A DNA stretch of 64,000 nt, taken from positions 124,001 through 188,000 of the forward strand of contig DYEC01000010.1 of assembly GCA_020725865.1 (NCBI GenBank), read 5' to 3'. Below the pieces are notes generated by a model. The model had not been told where the DNA came from and searched no databases. It saw nothing but the letters and a program-made list of their open reading frames with translations. A program made the position numbers and the translations under genes. Source of the DNA: Anaerolinea sp. GTDB taxonomy: Bacteria; Chloroflexota; Anaerolineae; Anaerolineales; Anaerolineaceae. Shown here piece after piece: positions 9,140 through 17,931 of this stretch (its first letter is position 1; each line of letters opens with the position of its first letter).

Positions 9140-9359
9140 CGAGCGTTGCCTGTTTACGCTCGCGGGCAGCTGCTACGCGCAGTAAAACCCGCATGGCGTT
9201 TGCCACCCGCCCATTCTTACCGATCACGCGTCCCATATCTTCGCGCGCGACTCTCAGCTCAAGACGTGTCCGACCACCCATTTGATGTTGACTGACCACC
9301 ACCTGGCTGGGGTCATCCACCAAAGCAAGCGCAATATACTCAATGAGCTCTTTCACCAC
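9120..9359 (-). CDS. khpA: KH-domain RNA-binding protein KhpA
   Basis: A 79-residue single KH domain protein (YlqC/KhpA family). The GxxG loop is GKNG in RVIGKNGRVANAMR (about residues 44-57), preceded by the beta strand LELRVAREDMG. KhpA binds RNA, in other bacteria as a complex with KhpB, and affects cell division and small-RNA networks. The position between rpsP and rimM is conserved across many Firmicutes, Actinobacteria and Chloroflexota. The start has GAGAG upstream. Length is normal for the family (75-80 residues). Confidence 0.93.
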   Translation of the reverse strand: MVKELIEYIALALVDDPSQVVVSQHQMGGRTRLELRVAREDMGRVIGKNGRVANAMRVLLRVAAARERKQATLDVVEPR

Positions 9360-9435
9360 ACTCTCTCCTTTCGAGAGACAAAATCACAAAAGATACAGAG
9401 AACGTTTCTATCAGGCTCTCGTTGAAAGAATCTGC

Positions 9436-9774
9436 TCATCTTGTCTTGTTAGAAACTTGCCGCTTATCCATGGCTGTTTTGGCTTCTTCCAACAGGGTCT
9501 CCATCGGCTCGCCAGCTTTATAACGCCCAAAGCGCTCGAGCAAACCAATGCTGTTAAACAATTTTGTTACCGACTCGCTTGGCTGTGCACCATTCCCCAT
9601 CCAGTAGTACACCCGGTCCTCGTGTACTTGTATAGTAGGAGGATCGGTGCGTGGATTGTAAGAACCTAGAATTTCCAGGAATTTCCCATCGCGGGGGCTT
9701 TCCTCATTCGCAGCTACAATCCGGAAACTTGCCTGTTTCTTTAAACCAGTTCGGCGTAAACGAATACGAACCAT
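9436..9774 (-). CDS. rpsP: 30S ribosomal protein S16
   Basis: A 112-residue S16 protein that stabilises the 30S body near the 16S 5' domain. MVRIRLRRTGLKKQASFRIVA is the conserved N-terminus, followed by SPRDGKFLEILGSYNP and the DRVYYWMGNGAQPSESV motif. It has a short Lys/Arg-rich C-terminal tail after residue 85, slightly longer than E. coli S16. It lies 113 bases behind ffh and 76 bases ahead of khpA on the same strand. Confidence 0.97.
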   Translation of the reverse strand: MVRIRLRRTGLKKQASFRIVAANEESPRDGKFLEILGSYNPRTDPPTIQVHEDRVYYWMGNGAQPSESVTKLFNSIGLLERFGRYKAGEPMETLLEEAKTAMDKRQVSNKTR

Positions 9775-9887
9775 TGAATCTACACTCCTGTTACTTTCAT
9801 CATAAACTTGTTATTTAATCTGTCAGCCAATCATCTGGAAAGGTTGAGGGTCCGCCGAAGGAAGCGGGACTCCTTTCCACCCGATTG

Positions 9888-11210
9888 CTAGCCAAACAAA
9901 CGGGGCATTCCGCGCCCGCCTGTTTTTTTCAATGTTTTTAATAATCGTTGCATATCGCGGTATTGCTTAATTAAACGGTTGACATCCTGCACATCCGTTC
10001 CGGAGCCCGAAGCGATACGCCGGCGGCGGCTCGCATTGAGTATATCCGGATTGCGCCGTTCTTGTAAAGTCATTGAGTTAATAATTGCTTCTGTCTTTTT
10101 GAGCGAACGTTCAGCCTCCTGAGGCGAAATCATGCGTGCTGCCTGTCCCATGTTGCCGGGAAGCATCTCCAAAATCTGGGAAAATGAACCCATTTTCTTG
10201 ATCTGCTTCAGCTGATCAGCGAAGTCCTCCAGAGTGAACTCGCCCTTCATCATTTTTTCAGCTTGCTTACGCGCCTGTTCTTCGCTAAATGCCGTCTCGG
10301 CGCGTTCAATCAAACCGATCACATCACCCATGCCCAGAATGCGGGAAGCGAGCCGTCTTGGATCGTAAGCCTCAAGCGCATCCAGACCTTCGCCAGTGCC
10401 AATAAACTTGATCGGTACCCCGGTAACCGAGCGTATGGAAATGGCTGCGCCGCCGCGCGCATCGCCATCCATTTTTGCCAGAATTAAGCCGGTCAGGTCC
10501 ACCGCATCACGGAAGCCTTCTGCCACTTTTAACGCTTCCTGCCCGATCATCGCATCAACCACCAGCAGAGTTTCGCTTGGCTGAACCCTTTGGCAAATGG
10601 CGCGCAGTTCATCCATCAATGCCTGATCAAGCTGAGAGCGCCCCGCAGTATCCACCAAAACCAGCGTATACCCCCCTTTCTGCGCCTGCTCAAAGGCATG
10701 AGAAACAACAATCGGGGGGTTTTTTCCCTCTTCCGTAAAGACCGGAACGCCCACTTGTGCACCCAGAGTTTGCAGTTGCTTGATCGCCGCTGGACGATAG
10801 GGATCAGCAGCTACAAGTATTACCCGTTCACCCTGTGAGCGCATCAGGCGCGCCAGCTTTGCCACCGCTGTCGTTTTACCGGACCCCTGTAGCCCAACCA
10901 CCAGAACCAGCCTTGGCTTGGGACCGCTCAGGTTGAGACGCTCTGGCTCACCCAGCGTGGCAATCAACTCTTCATGAACGATTTTGATTACCTGCTGAGC
11001 AGGATTCAAGGCGCGCGAAACTTCCGCACCAACCGCTCTCTCTCTCACCCGCGCTAGAAAGCTCTTGACCACGCTGTAATGGACATCAGCCTCCAGTAAT
11101 GCCAGACGCACTTCCTTCAGCGCTGCATCCACATCCTCCGGAGAGAGTTTTCCACGCCGGCGGAGCTGTTGGAAGACCTGATTCAGCCGCTCAGACAAAC
11201 TTTCAAACAT
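9888..11210 (-). CDS. ffh: signal recognition particle protein Ffh
   Basis: A 440-residue SRP54-type GTPase that binds 4.5S RNA and signal sequences and delivers ribosomes to FtsY. The N domain covers about residues 1-90. The G domain has GLQGSGKTTAVAKLA (G1), DTAGRSQLD (G3) and AKMDGDARGGAA (G4). A methionine-rich M domain with GDVIGLIERAE and SGSGTDVQDVNRLIKQ follows from about 310 to the end. The tail after residue 425 is short and glycine-rich. It is the first gene of the run towards topA. A strong-looking promoter is visible about 70 bases upstream of the start codon. Confidence 0.97.
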   Translation of the reverse strand: MFESLSERLNQVFQQLRRRGKLSPEDVDAALKEVRLALLEADVHYSVVKSFLARVRERAVGAEVSRALNPAQQVIKIVHEELIATLGEPERLNLSGPKPRLVLVVGLQGSGKTTAVAKLARLMRSQGERVILVAADPYRPAAIKQLQTLGAQVGVPVFTEEGKNPPIVVSHAFEQAQKGGYTLVLVDTAGRSQLDQALMDELRAICQRVQPSETLLVVDAMIGQEALKVAEGFRDAVDLTGLILAKMDGDARGGAAISIRSVTGVPIKFIGTGEGLDALEAYDPRRLASRILGMGDVIGLIERAETAFSEEQARKQAEKMMKGEFTLEDFADQLKQIKKMGSFSQILEMLPGNMGQAARMISPQEAERSLKKTEAIINSMTLQERRNPDILNASRRRRIASGSGTDVQDVNRLIKQYRDMQRLLKTLKKTGGRGMPRLFG

Positions 11211-11277
11211 CGTTGTGTTTCACTCATCCATACCAAACAATAATCAAACACCCCTGCCGGGGTATCTGACGCTATGG

Positions 11278-11306
11278 ATTTTAGCTTGTATCCCCCCAAT
11301 GGTCAA
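11278..11306 (-). promoter_or_regulatory. predicted sigma70-type promoter of the ffh operon
   Basis: On the minus strand a TTGACC -35 (11306-11301) is separated by exactly 17 bases from a TAAAAT -10 (11283-11278). This places a start near 11271 and a leader of about 60 bases before the ffh ATG at 11210. The match is five of six in both hexamers. A small CCCC/GGGG stem lies in the leader. The assignment is from sequence pattern only. Confidence 0.7.
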
Positions 11307-11427
11307 GGGCAGCATTTATTTATAAAACAATAATCCATCAGCGCGACTCTTTGTCCAAAAATGTGTTATATAAAAGAAAGTCATATATTTCGTTCAAATA
11401 CACATATCAATTATGGAGGCAATAATT

Positions 11428-12285
11428 ATGGCAAAAGTCGCCATTGTGACAGACAGCACAGCTTATATCCCCCCCGAACTTATGAATAATTATCCCATCT
11501 CCGTTATCCCGCTTCAGGTGATATTCGGTGACCAGACATTTCTGGATGGGGTTGAAATTCAACCAAAGCAATTTTATGAAAAGTTACAGAACACAAAAGT
11601 GATGCCGACTACTTCTCAGCCTACGCCACAGGCATTCGAGGAAGAATACCGGCGGCTGCTGGCTCAGGGATACGATATTCTAACGATTACGATTTCATCT
11701 AAATTATCTGGCACGCTGGATTCAGCAATGCAGGCAAAAAAGGTATTTCCTGAAGCCCACATTGAACTGGTTGACTCTGAAGTTACCGCAATGGCTATGG
11801 GTTTCATCGTCCTAACGGTCGCCAGAGCCGCCCAACAGGGCGCCACGCTGGAAGAATGCAAGGCGCTTGCAGAGCGGGGCAGGCAGACTTCCGGTGCGCT
11901 GTTTATCCCCAGTACGCTGGAATTTTTACACCGCGGCGGGCGAATCGGCGGCGCAGCAGCTTTCCTCGGTACAGCACTCGACCTCAAACCTCTTCTGGGA
12001 TTACAGGGTGGCAAAGTAGTTGCCATTGAACGCGTACGAACCATGAGCAAAGCTGTTAACCGTTTGCTGGATTTGCTGGCAGAACGGCTAAATGGTCAGA
12101 AACCTATCCACATTGCGGCGCTGCACGCAAATGCCCCTGAAGATGCCGCTCTCTTACTGGAAAAAGCCCGCGAGCGGTTTCCGGTCAGTGATGTCAGTGA
12201 TGCCGTGCTGGCTGAGGTCAGCCCGGTTATCGGCACACATACTGGTCCGGGGACAGTGGGGATCGCCTGGCTGGCAGGCATGTAA
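11428..12285 (+). CDS. DegV family fatty-acid-binding protein
   Basis: A 285-residue DegV/FakB-type protein. These bind a fatty acid that the partner kinase FakA phosphorylates for phospholipid synthesis. VAIVTDSTAYIPPEL at the N-terminus, the loop TSQPTP (about 60-65), TISSKLSGTLDSA and EFLHRGGRIGG are the family signatures. The second ATG (11428) is preferred because GGAGG at 11415-11419 lies eight bases before it, whereas the first ATG (11413) would overlap that site. No FakA-like kinase is adjacent here. It is divergent from ffh and convergent with the UbiA gene. Confidence 0.9.
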   Translation: MAKVAIVTDSTAYIPPELMNNYPISVIPLQVIFGDQTFLDGVEIQPKQFYEKLQNTKVMPTTSQPTPQAFEEEYRRLLAQGYDILTITISSKLSGTLDSAMQAKKVFPEAHIELVDSEVTAMAMGFIVLTVARAAQQGATLEECKALAERGRQTSGALFIPSTLEFLHRGGRIGGAAAFLGTALDLKPLLGLQGGKVVAIERVRTMSKAVNRLLDLLAERLNGQKPIHIAALHANAPEDAALLLEKARERFPVSDVSDAVLAEVSPVIGTHTGPGTVGIAWLAGM

Positions 12286-12290
12286 CAACC

Positions 12291-12305
12291 TTTGCGGCTC
12301 GCAAA
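12291..12305. terminator. short convergent hairpin between degV-family gene and UbiA gene
   Basis: TTTGCG-GCT-CGCAAA forms a six-base-pair hairpin that exactly fills the 20-base gap between the two convergent stop codons. There is no clear T-run on either side, so it would be a weak terminator at best. Confidence 0.35.
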
Positions 12306-13163
12306 TTAACGCACAAATCCAATAATTATAAAAGTAACCAACCCGATGGTGGCGCTCAAGTAAAGGCGGCGCATCCATCGGTGACCTTCCTCTCTGCTTT
12401 TACTTCTCATAAGCCGGGATGTGAAGCAGATAATCAGAATATCCATAACGGCAATCGGTATCAGATATTCCATCCATACCAGTCGCAGCAATACCGGCAA
12501 CGCCGTCAGCAGAATCACCAACCCGAATAATCCCGCCGAAATCGTCAGTGCAAGTCGTCTGCCGTAGACAATTGCCAGCGATTTGGAGTCCCTTTTCATG
12601 TCACCAGCCATATCCATCGCATCACCGGCGATCTCTTCAGCCAGATCGAAGAAGAATGCTATGACACCGAAAATCCAGACCATCGGGCTGGCTATCACCC
12701 CGATGCTGAGTCCGCCAATAAAAATGGTCATTGCCACATTCGTGCTGACAATTAAGTTCCCCCAAATGCCGCTTGATTTGAGTTTCCAATTGTATAAAAA
12801 GCCTAACAGCCAGAGAACAAGGCATAGAATCAATAGCAAAGAACTGGCAAGAAACGCTATTCCCAAAGCGAGTACGCCGGTAATCACACCAAAAAGCAGC
12901 GCCTCGAAAGGGCTGAGTTTGCCAGAGGGCAGCGGACGTTGTGGCGCGTTAATTCTGTCCACTTCCAGATCAAAATAGTCATTGAAGATCATTGCCGAAC
13001 TGGAAAGAAAAAACCCAAGCGAAAAACCCAAAACGGCAACTGGAAGAGGCGGAAGGTATCCCATCGCAATGATCTGACCAATGAGGACACAGATTCCGGC
13101 GGAAATTGGAAGTTCGGGACGAATGATCTGAATAAGTGCTTTCATTTTTTGAGCAAGCGCCAT
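12306..13163 (-). CDS. UbiA family prenyltransferase
   Basis: A 285-residue integral membrane protein with eight to nine hydrophobic segments. The first Asp-rich motif is NDYFDLEVDR at 61-70, followed by INAPQRPLPSG. The second lies around residues 173-190 (DLAEEIAGDAMDM..DMKRDSKS), matching the two Mg-diphosphate sites of the family. UbiA enzymes transfer polyprenyl groups to aromatic or glycerol-phosphate acceptors. The NDYFD..N.P.RP.PSG pattern is the one seen in (di)geranylgeranylglyceryl-phosphate-synthase-like and related branches, but the acceptor cannot be read from sequence. Start ATG 13163 has GGAGAG just upstream. No quinone or heme genes are adjacent. Confidence 0.85.
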   Translation of the reverse strand: MALAQKMKALIQIIRPELPISAGICVLIGQIIAMGYLPPLPVAVLGFSLGFFLSSSAMIFNDYFDLEVDRINAPQRPLPSGKLSPFEALLFGVITGVLALGIAFLASSLLLILCLVLWLLGFLYNWKLKSSGIWGNLIVSTNVAMTIFIGGLSIGVIASPMVWIFGVIAFFFDLAEEIAGDAMDMAGDMKRDSKSLAIVYGRRLALTISAGLFGLVILLTALPVLLRLVWMEYLIPIAVMDILIICFTSRLMRSKSREEGHRWMRRLYLSATIGLVTFIIIGFVR

Positions 13164-13317
13164 ATCTCTCCAGTTCCCTGAACATCCCGCCCGGCTGTGG
13201 CGTGGTTCACTATAATGTATGGGACCATTTTACACGATTCGCAGTGCAATCTAAGCCCCACTTCCTGCGCTCGGTCTGGTAAAATATGACAAATTCATCC
13301 TGCAAAGGTGTACCGCT

Positions 13318-14634
13318 ATGAAAAATTACCCTCACATTGGTATTCAAATTCCTGATGTTCTTCTCCCCAAACCGGGCATTGACTTACAGAAATGGGCGGT
13401 CATCGCCTGCGATCAGTTCACCTCCGAACCAGAATACTGGCAACAGGTTACCGAACTGGTCGGCGATTCCCCTTCCACGCTGCACATGATTCTGCCGGAA
13501 GTGTATCTGGGAACCGATGAAGAAACCCGCCGCATCCAGTCTACCCAGCAGACCATGCGACGGTATTTATCCGAAAATCTCTTCGAGACGAAGGAAGGTT
13601 TTATCCTGGTGGAACGCACAGCAGGCGGAAAAATCCGTCATGGATTAATGCTCGCCCTCGATCTGGAACAGTACGACTTCAACAAAGGTTCACAGAGCCT
13701 CATTCGTGCTACCGAAGGCACGATCCTGGAACGCCTGCCTCCCCGCATCCGCATCCGCCAGGGTGCACCGCTGGAGCTGCCTCACATCATTGTCCTGATT
13801 GATGACCCGCAAGGCACCGTCCTTGAGCCTCTGGTAGAAAAGAAGAACCAGCTCAAAAAATTGTATGATTTTGAACTCATGCTGGGTAGCGGCCATCTGA
13901 GCGGCTTTCTCGTTAATGATCCCCAGCTTGAAAGACAGGTCGTTTCAGGCTTTGAGCAATTGGCAAACCCGCAACACTTCGCCAGCAAATATCATATTCC
14001 GACCACACAAAGTGTGCTGTTATTTGCCGTTGGGGATGGCAATCACTCGCTGGCAACTGCCAAATCCATCTGGGAGCAGATCAAAGCACAGGTAGGCATG
14101 GATCACCCGGCTCGTTATGCGCTGGTGGAAATTGAGAATGTTCATGACCACGGGCTTGAATTTGAACCTATCCACCGGGTTGTGTTTCAAGTGAAATCGG
14201 ACCTGCAAGCTGCGCTCAAAGCACACTTTGGCGACCGCTACAGCTTTGTCCCCTGTAACAGCGTTGCCGAGATGACCCAAAAGGTGGAAAATGCAGCGGG
14301 TAGCGAACACGTTTTCGGTATCGTCACCCCACAGGACGTTGGCGCGGCTTATGTCAGCCACCCTGCTACAAACCTGCCAGTCGGAACGCTGCAATCCTTC
14401 CTGGACGAATGGCTCAAGCAGGGCGGCGCGGAAAAAATAGATTACGTTCACGGCGAAGAAACTACCGTGCGGCTGGGTTCGCAACCCGGAAACGCCGGTT
14501 TTTACCTGCCGGCAATGCCGAAGAGTGATCTGTTCAAGACAGTGATTCTGGACGGCGCTCTGCCGCGAAAAACATTCTCGATGGGTGAAGCCAGAGAGAA
14601 AAGATTTTACATGGAATGCCGCAAAATCGCCTGA
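13318..14634 (+). CDS. DUF1015 family protein
   Basis: A 438-residue protein matching the widespread but uncharacterised DUF1015 family. Recognisable blocks are the N-terminal VLLPKPGIDLQKWAVIACDQF, RATEGTILERLPPRI, HIIVLIDDP, the AVGDGNHSLATAKSIWE segment and HDHGLEFEPIHRVVF in the C-terminal half. It has no signal peptide or membrane segment, so it is cytosolic. The ATG at 13318 lies after a weak AAGGTG site. No biochemical function is established for the family to my knowledge, and I infer none. The following small gene on the same strand is 51 bases away and may be co-transcribed. Confidence 0.85.
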   Translation: MKNYPHIGIQIPDVLLPKPGIDLQKWAVIACDQFTSEPEYWQQVTELVGDSPSTLHMILPEVYLGTDEETRRIQSTQQTMRRYLSENLFETKEGFILVERTAGGKIRHGLMLALDLEQYDFNKGSQSLIRATEGTILERLPPRIRIRQGAPLELPHIIVLIDDPQGTVLEPLVEKKNQLKKLYDFELMLGSGHLSGFLVNDPQLERQVVSGFEQLANPQHFASKYHIPTTQSVLLFAVGDGNHSLATAKSIWEQIKAQVGMDHPARYALVEIENVHDHGLEFEPIHRVVFQVKSDLQAALKAHFGDRYSFVPCNSVAEMTQKVENAAGSEHVFGIVTPQDVGAAYVSHPATNLPVGTLQSFLDEWLKQGGAEKIDYVHGEETTVRLGSQPGNAGFYLPAMPKSDLFKTVILDGALPRKTFSMGEAREKRFYMECRKIA

Positions 14635-14685
14635 TTTTCTTTGACTTCGAGGAAAAAACTGTAACGAATTACCGGTAGTGACAGA

Positions 14686-15051
14686 ATGCCCCATTTTTTT
14701 CGACCCCCGCCGGATGCGCTACCGCCTGCCGAAGTGCGCTGTACAAACCTGCGCGCAGAACCACTCGGCGATGGCAGGCGCATCCGGGTTTATCTTGACT
14801 TGACGCCGTTTCTTCAGCCGCCGGATGTATTCGTCACCCTGAGCGATGCCGCTGGTGAGGAAATAACGCACAGCCACCTGATTGGCGTGGTTAACCAGCG
14901 GCTGACCATCATTCTGCACCTGCGCACCCCCGTTGAGAGGCGCTACATCCTGACTGCTACGGTCAATTATCCAGCTCTGAATATATCGAACGAGCACTCG
15001 GTTGTCTTTGAACCGCCGGTTTCAACAGACACAGAAAATCATCTTCCGTAA
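14686..15051 (+). CDS. hypothetical protein, possible beta-sandwich
   Basis: A 121-residue protein that I do not recognise. It begins with a Pro-rich stretch (RPPPDALPPAEV) followed by alternating beta-type segments such as RRIRVYLDLTP, DVFVTLSD, RLTIILHLRTP and YILTATVNYP, suggesting an Ig-like beta-sandwich. There is no signal peptide. It lies between the DUF1015 gene and an M23 peptidase, all on the same strand. The codon usage (GC-rich third positions) matches its neighbours, and the reading frame is longer and more coherent than the antisense frame. Confidence 0.65.
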   Translation: MPHFFRPPPDALPPAEVRCTNLRAEPLGDGRRIRVYLDLTPFLQPPDVFVTLSDAAGEEITHSHLIGVVNQRLTIILHLRTPVERRYILTATVNYPALNISNEHSVVFEPPVSTDTENHLP

Positions 15052-15072
15052 AGCCATTTCCTGTCTAGTGGC

Positions 15073-15936
15073 ATGTCAGACAAATTTTCTGCACAGATCA
15101 TTGTTCTAACCCTTTTCATCATCCTGGGGATGGTGCTGGCAGGATGCGCCGATGCGGCGGTTTCACCAACTTCCCTGCCGCAGACTGTGACCTTCACTTT
15201 ACCGCTGACCCCAACGCCAACACCGCAGCCAACCCATACACCAACCCCGACCGCCACGGTTACCCCCCTGCCGAAGACACAGCTCTGCTCACCACTGGAA
15301 GGCGTAGCGCTGGCAGAACTGCCCCAGATACTTTCCAACCCTTTCCAGCCGCCGCGCCCCGGCTACGATGATGGGCATCACGGCGCCGATTTTGCCTACT
15401 ACCGCTTCAAAGACCGGACAGGCATAGCGGGATTACCCATTCATTCGGTGATGGACGGCCGGGTTGCCGCCGTCAGCGACCTGCGCCTGCCCTACGGCTA
15501 CCTGATCATCATCGAAACCCCGCTGGAAGCCCTGCCGCCGCAATGGCTGACGCAAATTCAGTTACCGCAGGCTGAGCCCACCGTGCCCCCTGCACCGGCG
15601 ATGACCTGCCCGGAGCCTCCTGCAATCCAGTATGATTCTTCCCGCCGTTCTCTGTATCTCCTCTATGCGCACATGCAGGAATCGCCCGGCTTGCAGGTTG
15701 GACAGACTGTCAAGTGTGGTCAGCCGATTGGACTGGTCGGGACAACCGGTGAATCGGTTCAGGAGCACCTGCATCTGGAAACCCGCATTGGGCCTTCCGG
15801 CATACAGTTTAATGAAAGCATGGGCTTTTACGGCTCACAGCGAAATGACAGCGAAGCCGGTCTTTACTGCCTCTGGCGGGTTTCGGGTTTGTTCCAGATG
15901 ATGAATCCGCTGGACCTGCTTACCATTCAACCCTGA
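15073..15936 (+). CDS. M23 family metallopeptidase lipoprotein
   Basis: A 287-residue secreted lipoprotein. The signal peptide ends in the lipobox LAGC with C25. A Thr/Pro-rich linker (about 45-65) acts as a spacer, and an M23 LytM-type domain follows. The zinc ligands are visible as HHGAD (H...D) and the later HLHLE (H.H), and LYAHM supplies the conserved upstream His. Such enzymes cut peptidoglycan cross-links or act as scaffolds. An insert with AEPTVPPAPAM splits the domain. It is followed by a beta-propeller protein and another M23 lipoprotein on the same strand. Confidence 0.85.
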   Translation: MSDKFSAQIIVLTLFIILGMVLAGCADAAVSPTSLPQTVTFTLPLTPTPTPQPTHTPTPTATVTPLPKTQLCSPLEGVALAELPQILSNPFQPPRPGYDDGHHGADFAYYRFKDRTGIAGLPIHSVMDGRVAAVSDLRLPYGYLIIIETPLEALPPQWLTQIQLPQAEPTVPPAPAMTCPEPPAIQYDSSRRSLYLLYAHMQESPGLQVGQTVKCGQPIGLVGTTGESVQEHLHLETRIGPSGIQFNESMGFYGSQRNDSEAGLYCLWRVSGLFQMMNPLDLLTIQP

Positions 15937-16001
15937 GAGACAACATTCAGGACAGGTAAAAAATCTGACAGGTGCATTCACCTTAATGTGCTAAAATCAG
16001 C

Positions 16002-17915
16002 ATGATGGATACAAAATCCCAAACCCGGCGCCGGACGCTCTTTCCGCTTATTCTGATCATTTCCCTGCTGATCAACCTGTCACTGGCAGTATGGCTTGCC
16101 TGGCCTATGTTTAACAACGGGCAACCGCTTTTTCCCCTGCCCGGCAATCTACAAACCAGTCAGCCAACCACTCCCCCCACCTCAAGCGCGACGCCGGTTC
16201 CACTTGCTACCAAGGCCATCCTTATGCCCAGTCCACAGCGCATCCTCCCCACGATGGAAGGATTACAGCAGCAGGGCGTGATTGTGCTTTCCATGAAAGA
16301 CGGTAATTTCAGCCATTTGTTTGTTTTTCACCCCCAGTATCTTTCACTGACCCGCCTGACAAACTCCCCATGGGATGACATCACCCCGGCGCTGAGCCCG
16401 GATGGCAGCAAAGTGGCTTTCAGCTCACGGAGCAATGGCTACTGGGATATTTTTATCCTGGATTTAGCCTCCAATGCGCTGACCCGCCTCACCGACACAC
16501 CGGAATACGACGCCAGCCCAAGCTGGTCGCCGGACGGGCAGTGGCTGGTGTTTGAGAGCTATGTGGATGACAACCTGGAAATCCTGATCAAATCCACGGT
16601 GGATTTATCTCAGCCGGCCATCCGCCTGACCGAGAACCCGGGTGCCGATTATTCCCCCGTTTGGTCACCGCAGGGACGTGAGATTGCTTTCGTCTCTACC
16701 CGCAATGGAGATGAAGAAATCTGGCTGGCAAGGCTCGATCAGGTGAATGAGCGTTTTATCAACCTCAGCCACAGCCCGCAGTCACAGGAAAACTGCCCGC
16801 GCTGGTCGCTGGATGGTAACCTGCTCGGCTGGGTTTCCAATCTGCCCGGCAGCCGCACCATCATGACGTACGACAGGCGGCTGGCTGACCAACCGCCGCA
16901 TACCGTCAGCACCGGCGATCAACTGGCATGGAGCCCGGACGGCAGTTCGGTTTTAGCCGTTCTGGAATATCCCAACCAGACTGCGCTGACGGCTTATCAG
17001 CTTTCCAGCGGCGCGCAGCTTTTCCCGCAGGTTGTTTTGCCCGCCCCTGTGCTGGGTATAGACTGGAAAGCCGACCGTCTGCCCGAATCCCTTACTCGTT
17101 TTGCTTTTCCGGCAGGTGCAACCGATCCCATTCCTCAGCTCTGGAATGCCGCTCTGAGCGCCAACCCGCTGCCGCCCGGCGGACGTTTCGGCATTGTGCC
17201 GCTTCCCGACATCAATGCCCCCTATGCTTATCTGCACGACGAAGTGGATGAATCCTTCAATGCCTTGCGGGCGCAGGTGGCGCTGGAAGCAGGCTGGGAT
17301 GCGCTCGGCAGTCTGGAAAACGCATACCTGCCGCTGACCACTGCCCCCTCACCGGAGATGGTCGAGAACTGGCTTTACACCGGCCGCGCCTTTGCCATCA
17401 ATCCGCTCCCCCTGCAGGCAAAATGGATGGTACTGGTGAAGGAAGAATTCAGCGGTTTGACCTATTGGCGGGTCTATCTGCGTGCCCGTTATCAGGATGG
17501 TTCGCAGGGCGCGCCGCTGAACCGCCAGCCATGGAATCTCAACGCCCGTTACTCCGGCGACCCGGTCAGCTATGATTTGGGCGGGCGCTACGATCCGATC
17601 CCCGCCGGCTACTGGGTGGACCTGACCGAAATCGCCCGCCGTTACGGCTGGGAGCGTCTGCCGGCGCTGGTGAACTGGCGTACCTATTACGCAGGCGCCC
17701 GCTTCAACCAATTTGTGATGCCGGCAGGGCTGGACTGGTACCGCGCCATGGCGGAGGTCTATCCGCCGGAAGCGCTCATCACGCCCACCCTGCGCCCCAC
17801 TTACACCCCCACCGTTACCGAAACCCCCGAGTTTTTCGGTTTGTTCACTGCCACCCCTACTCCGCCGCCCACCGAGACACCCACCCGCCGCCCAACCTGG
17901 ACGCCTTTACCGTAG
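16002..17915 (+). CDS. membrane-anchored PD40/TolB-like beta-propeller protein
   Basis: A 637-residue protein with an uncleaved N-terminal membrane anchor (about 12-32), then a Thr/Pro-rich linker. A WD40-like propeller follows, with at least five PD40 repeats: SPDGSKVAFSSRS, SPDGQWLVFES, SPQGREIAFVSTR, SLDGNLLGWVS and SPDGSSVLAVLE. The C-terminal half (about 370-600) contains PYAYLHDEVDESFNALRAQVALEAGWDAL and looks globular but is not recognised. The protein ends in another Thr/Pro-rich tail, TPTPPPTETPTRRP. Two adjacent ATGs (16002, 16005) are possible starts. It sits between two M23 peptidase genes, suggesting a shared role at the cell envelope. Confidence 0.8.
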   Translation: MMDTKSQTRRRTLFPLILIISLLINLSLAVWLAWPMFNNGQPLFPLPGNLQTSQPTTPPTSSATPVPLATKAILMPSPQRILPTMEGLQQQGVIVLSMKDGNFSHLFVFHPQYLSLTRLTNSPWDDITPALSPDGSKVAFSSRSNGYWDIFILDLASNALTRLTDTPEYDASPSWSPDGQWLVFESYVDDNLEILIKSTVDLSQPAIRLTENPGADYSPVWSPQGREIAFVSTRNGDEEIWLARLDQVNERFINLSHSPQSQENCPRWSLDGNLLGWVSNLPGSRTIMTYDRRLADQPPHTVSTGDQLAWSPDGSSVLAVLEYPNQTALTAYQLSSGAQLFPQVVLPAPVLGIDWKADRLPESLTRFAFPAGATDPIPQLWNAALSANPLPPGGRFGIVPLPDINAPYAYLHDEVDESFNALRAQVALEAGWDALGSLENAYLPLTTAPSPEMVENWLYTGRAFAINPLPLQAKWMVLVKEEFSGLTYWRVYLRARYQDGSQGAPLNRQPWNLNARYSGDPVSYDLGGRYDPIPAGYWVDLTEIARRYGWERLPALVNWRTYYAGARFNQFVMPAGLDWYRAMAEVYPPEALITPTLRPTYTPTVTETPEFFGLFTATPTPPPTETPTRRPTWTPLP

Positions 17916-17931
17916 TAAAATCGGGATCAGC

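Noticed and set aside
14020-14694. Minus-strand reading frame of about 224 codons
   Set aside because: It is antisense to the DUF1015 gene, which has family motifs, and has no recognisable domain of its own.
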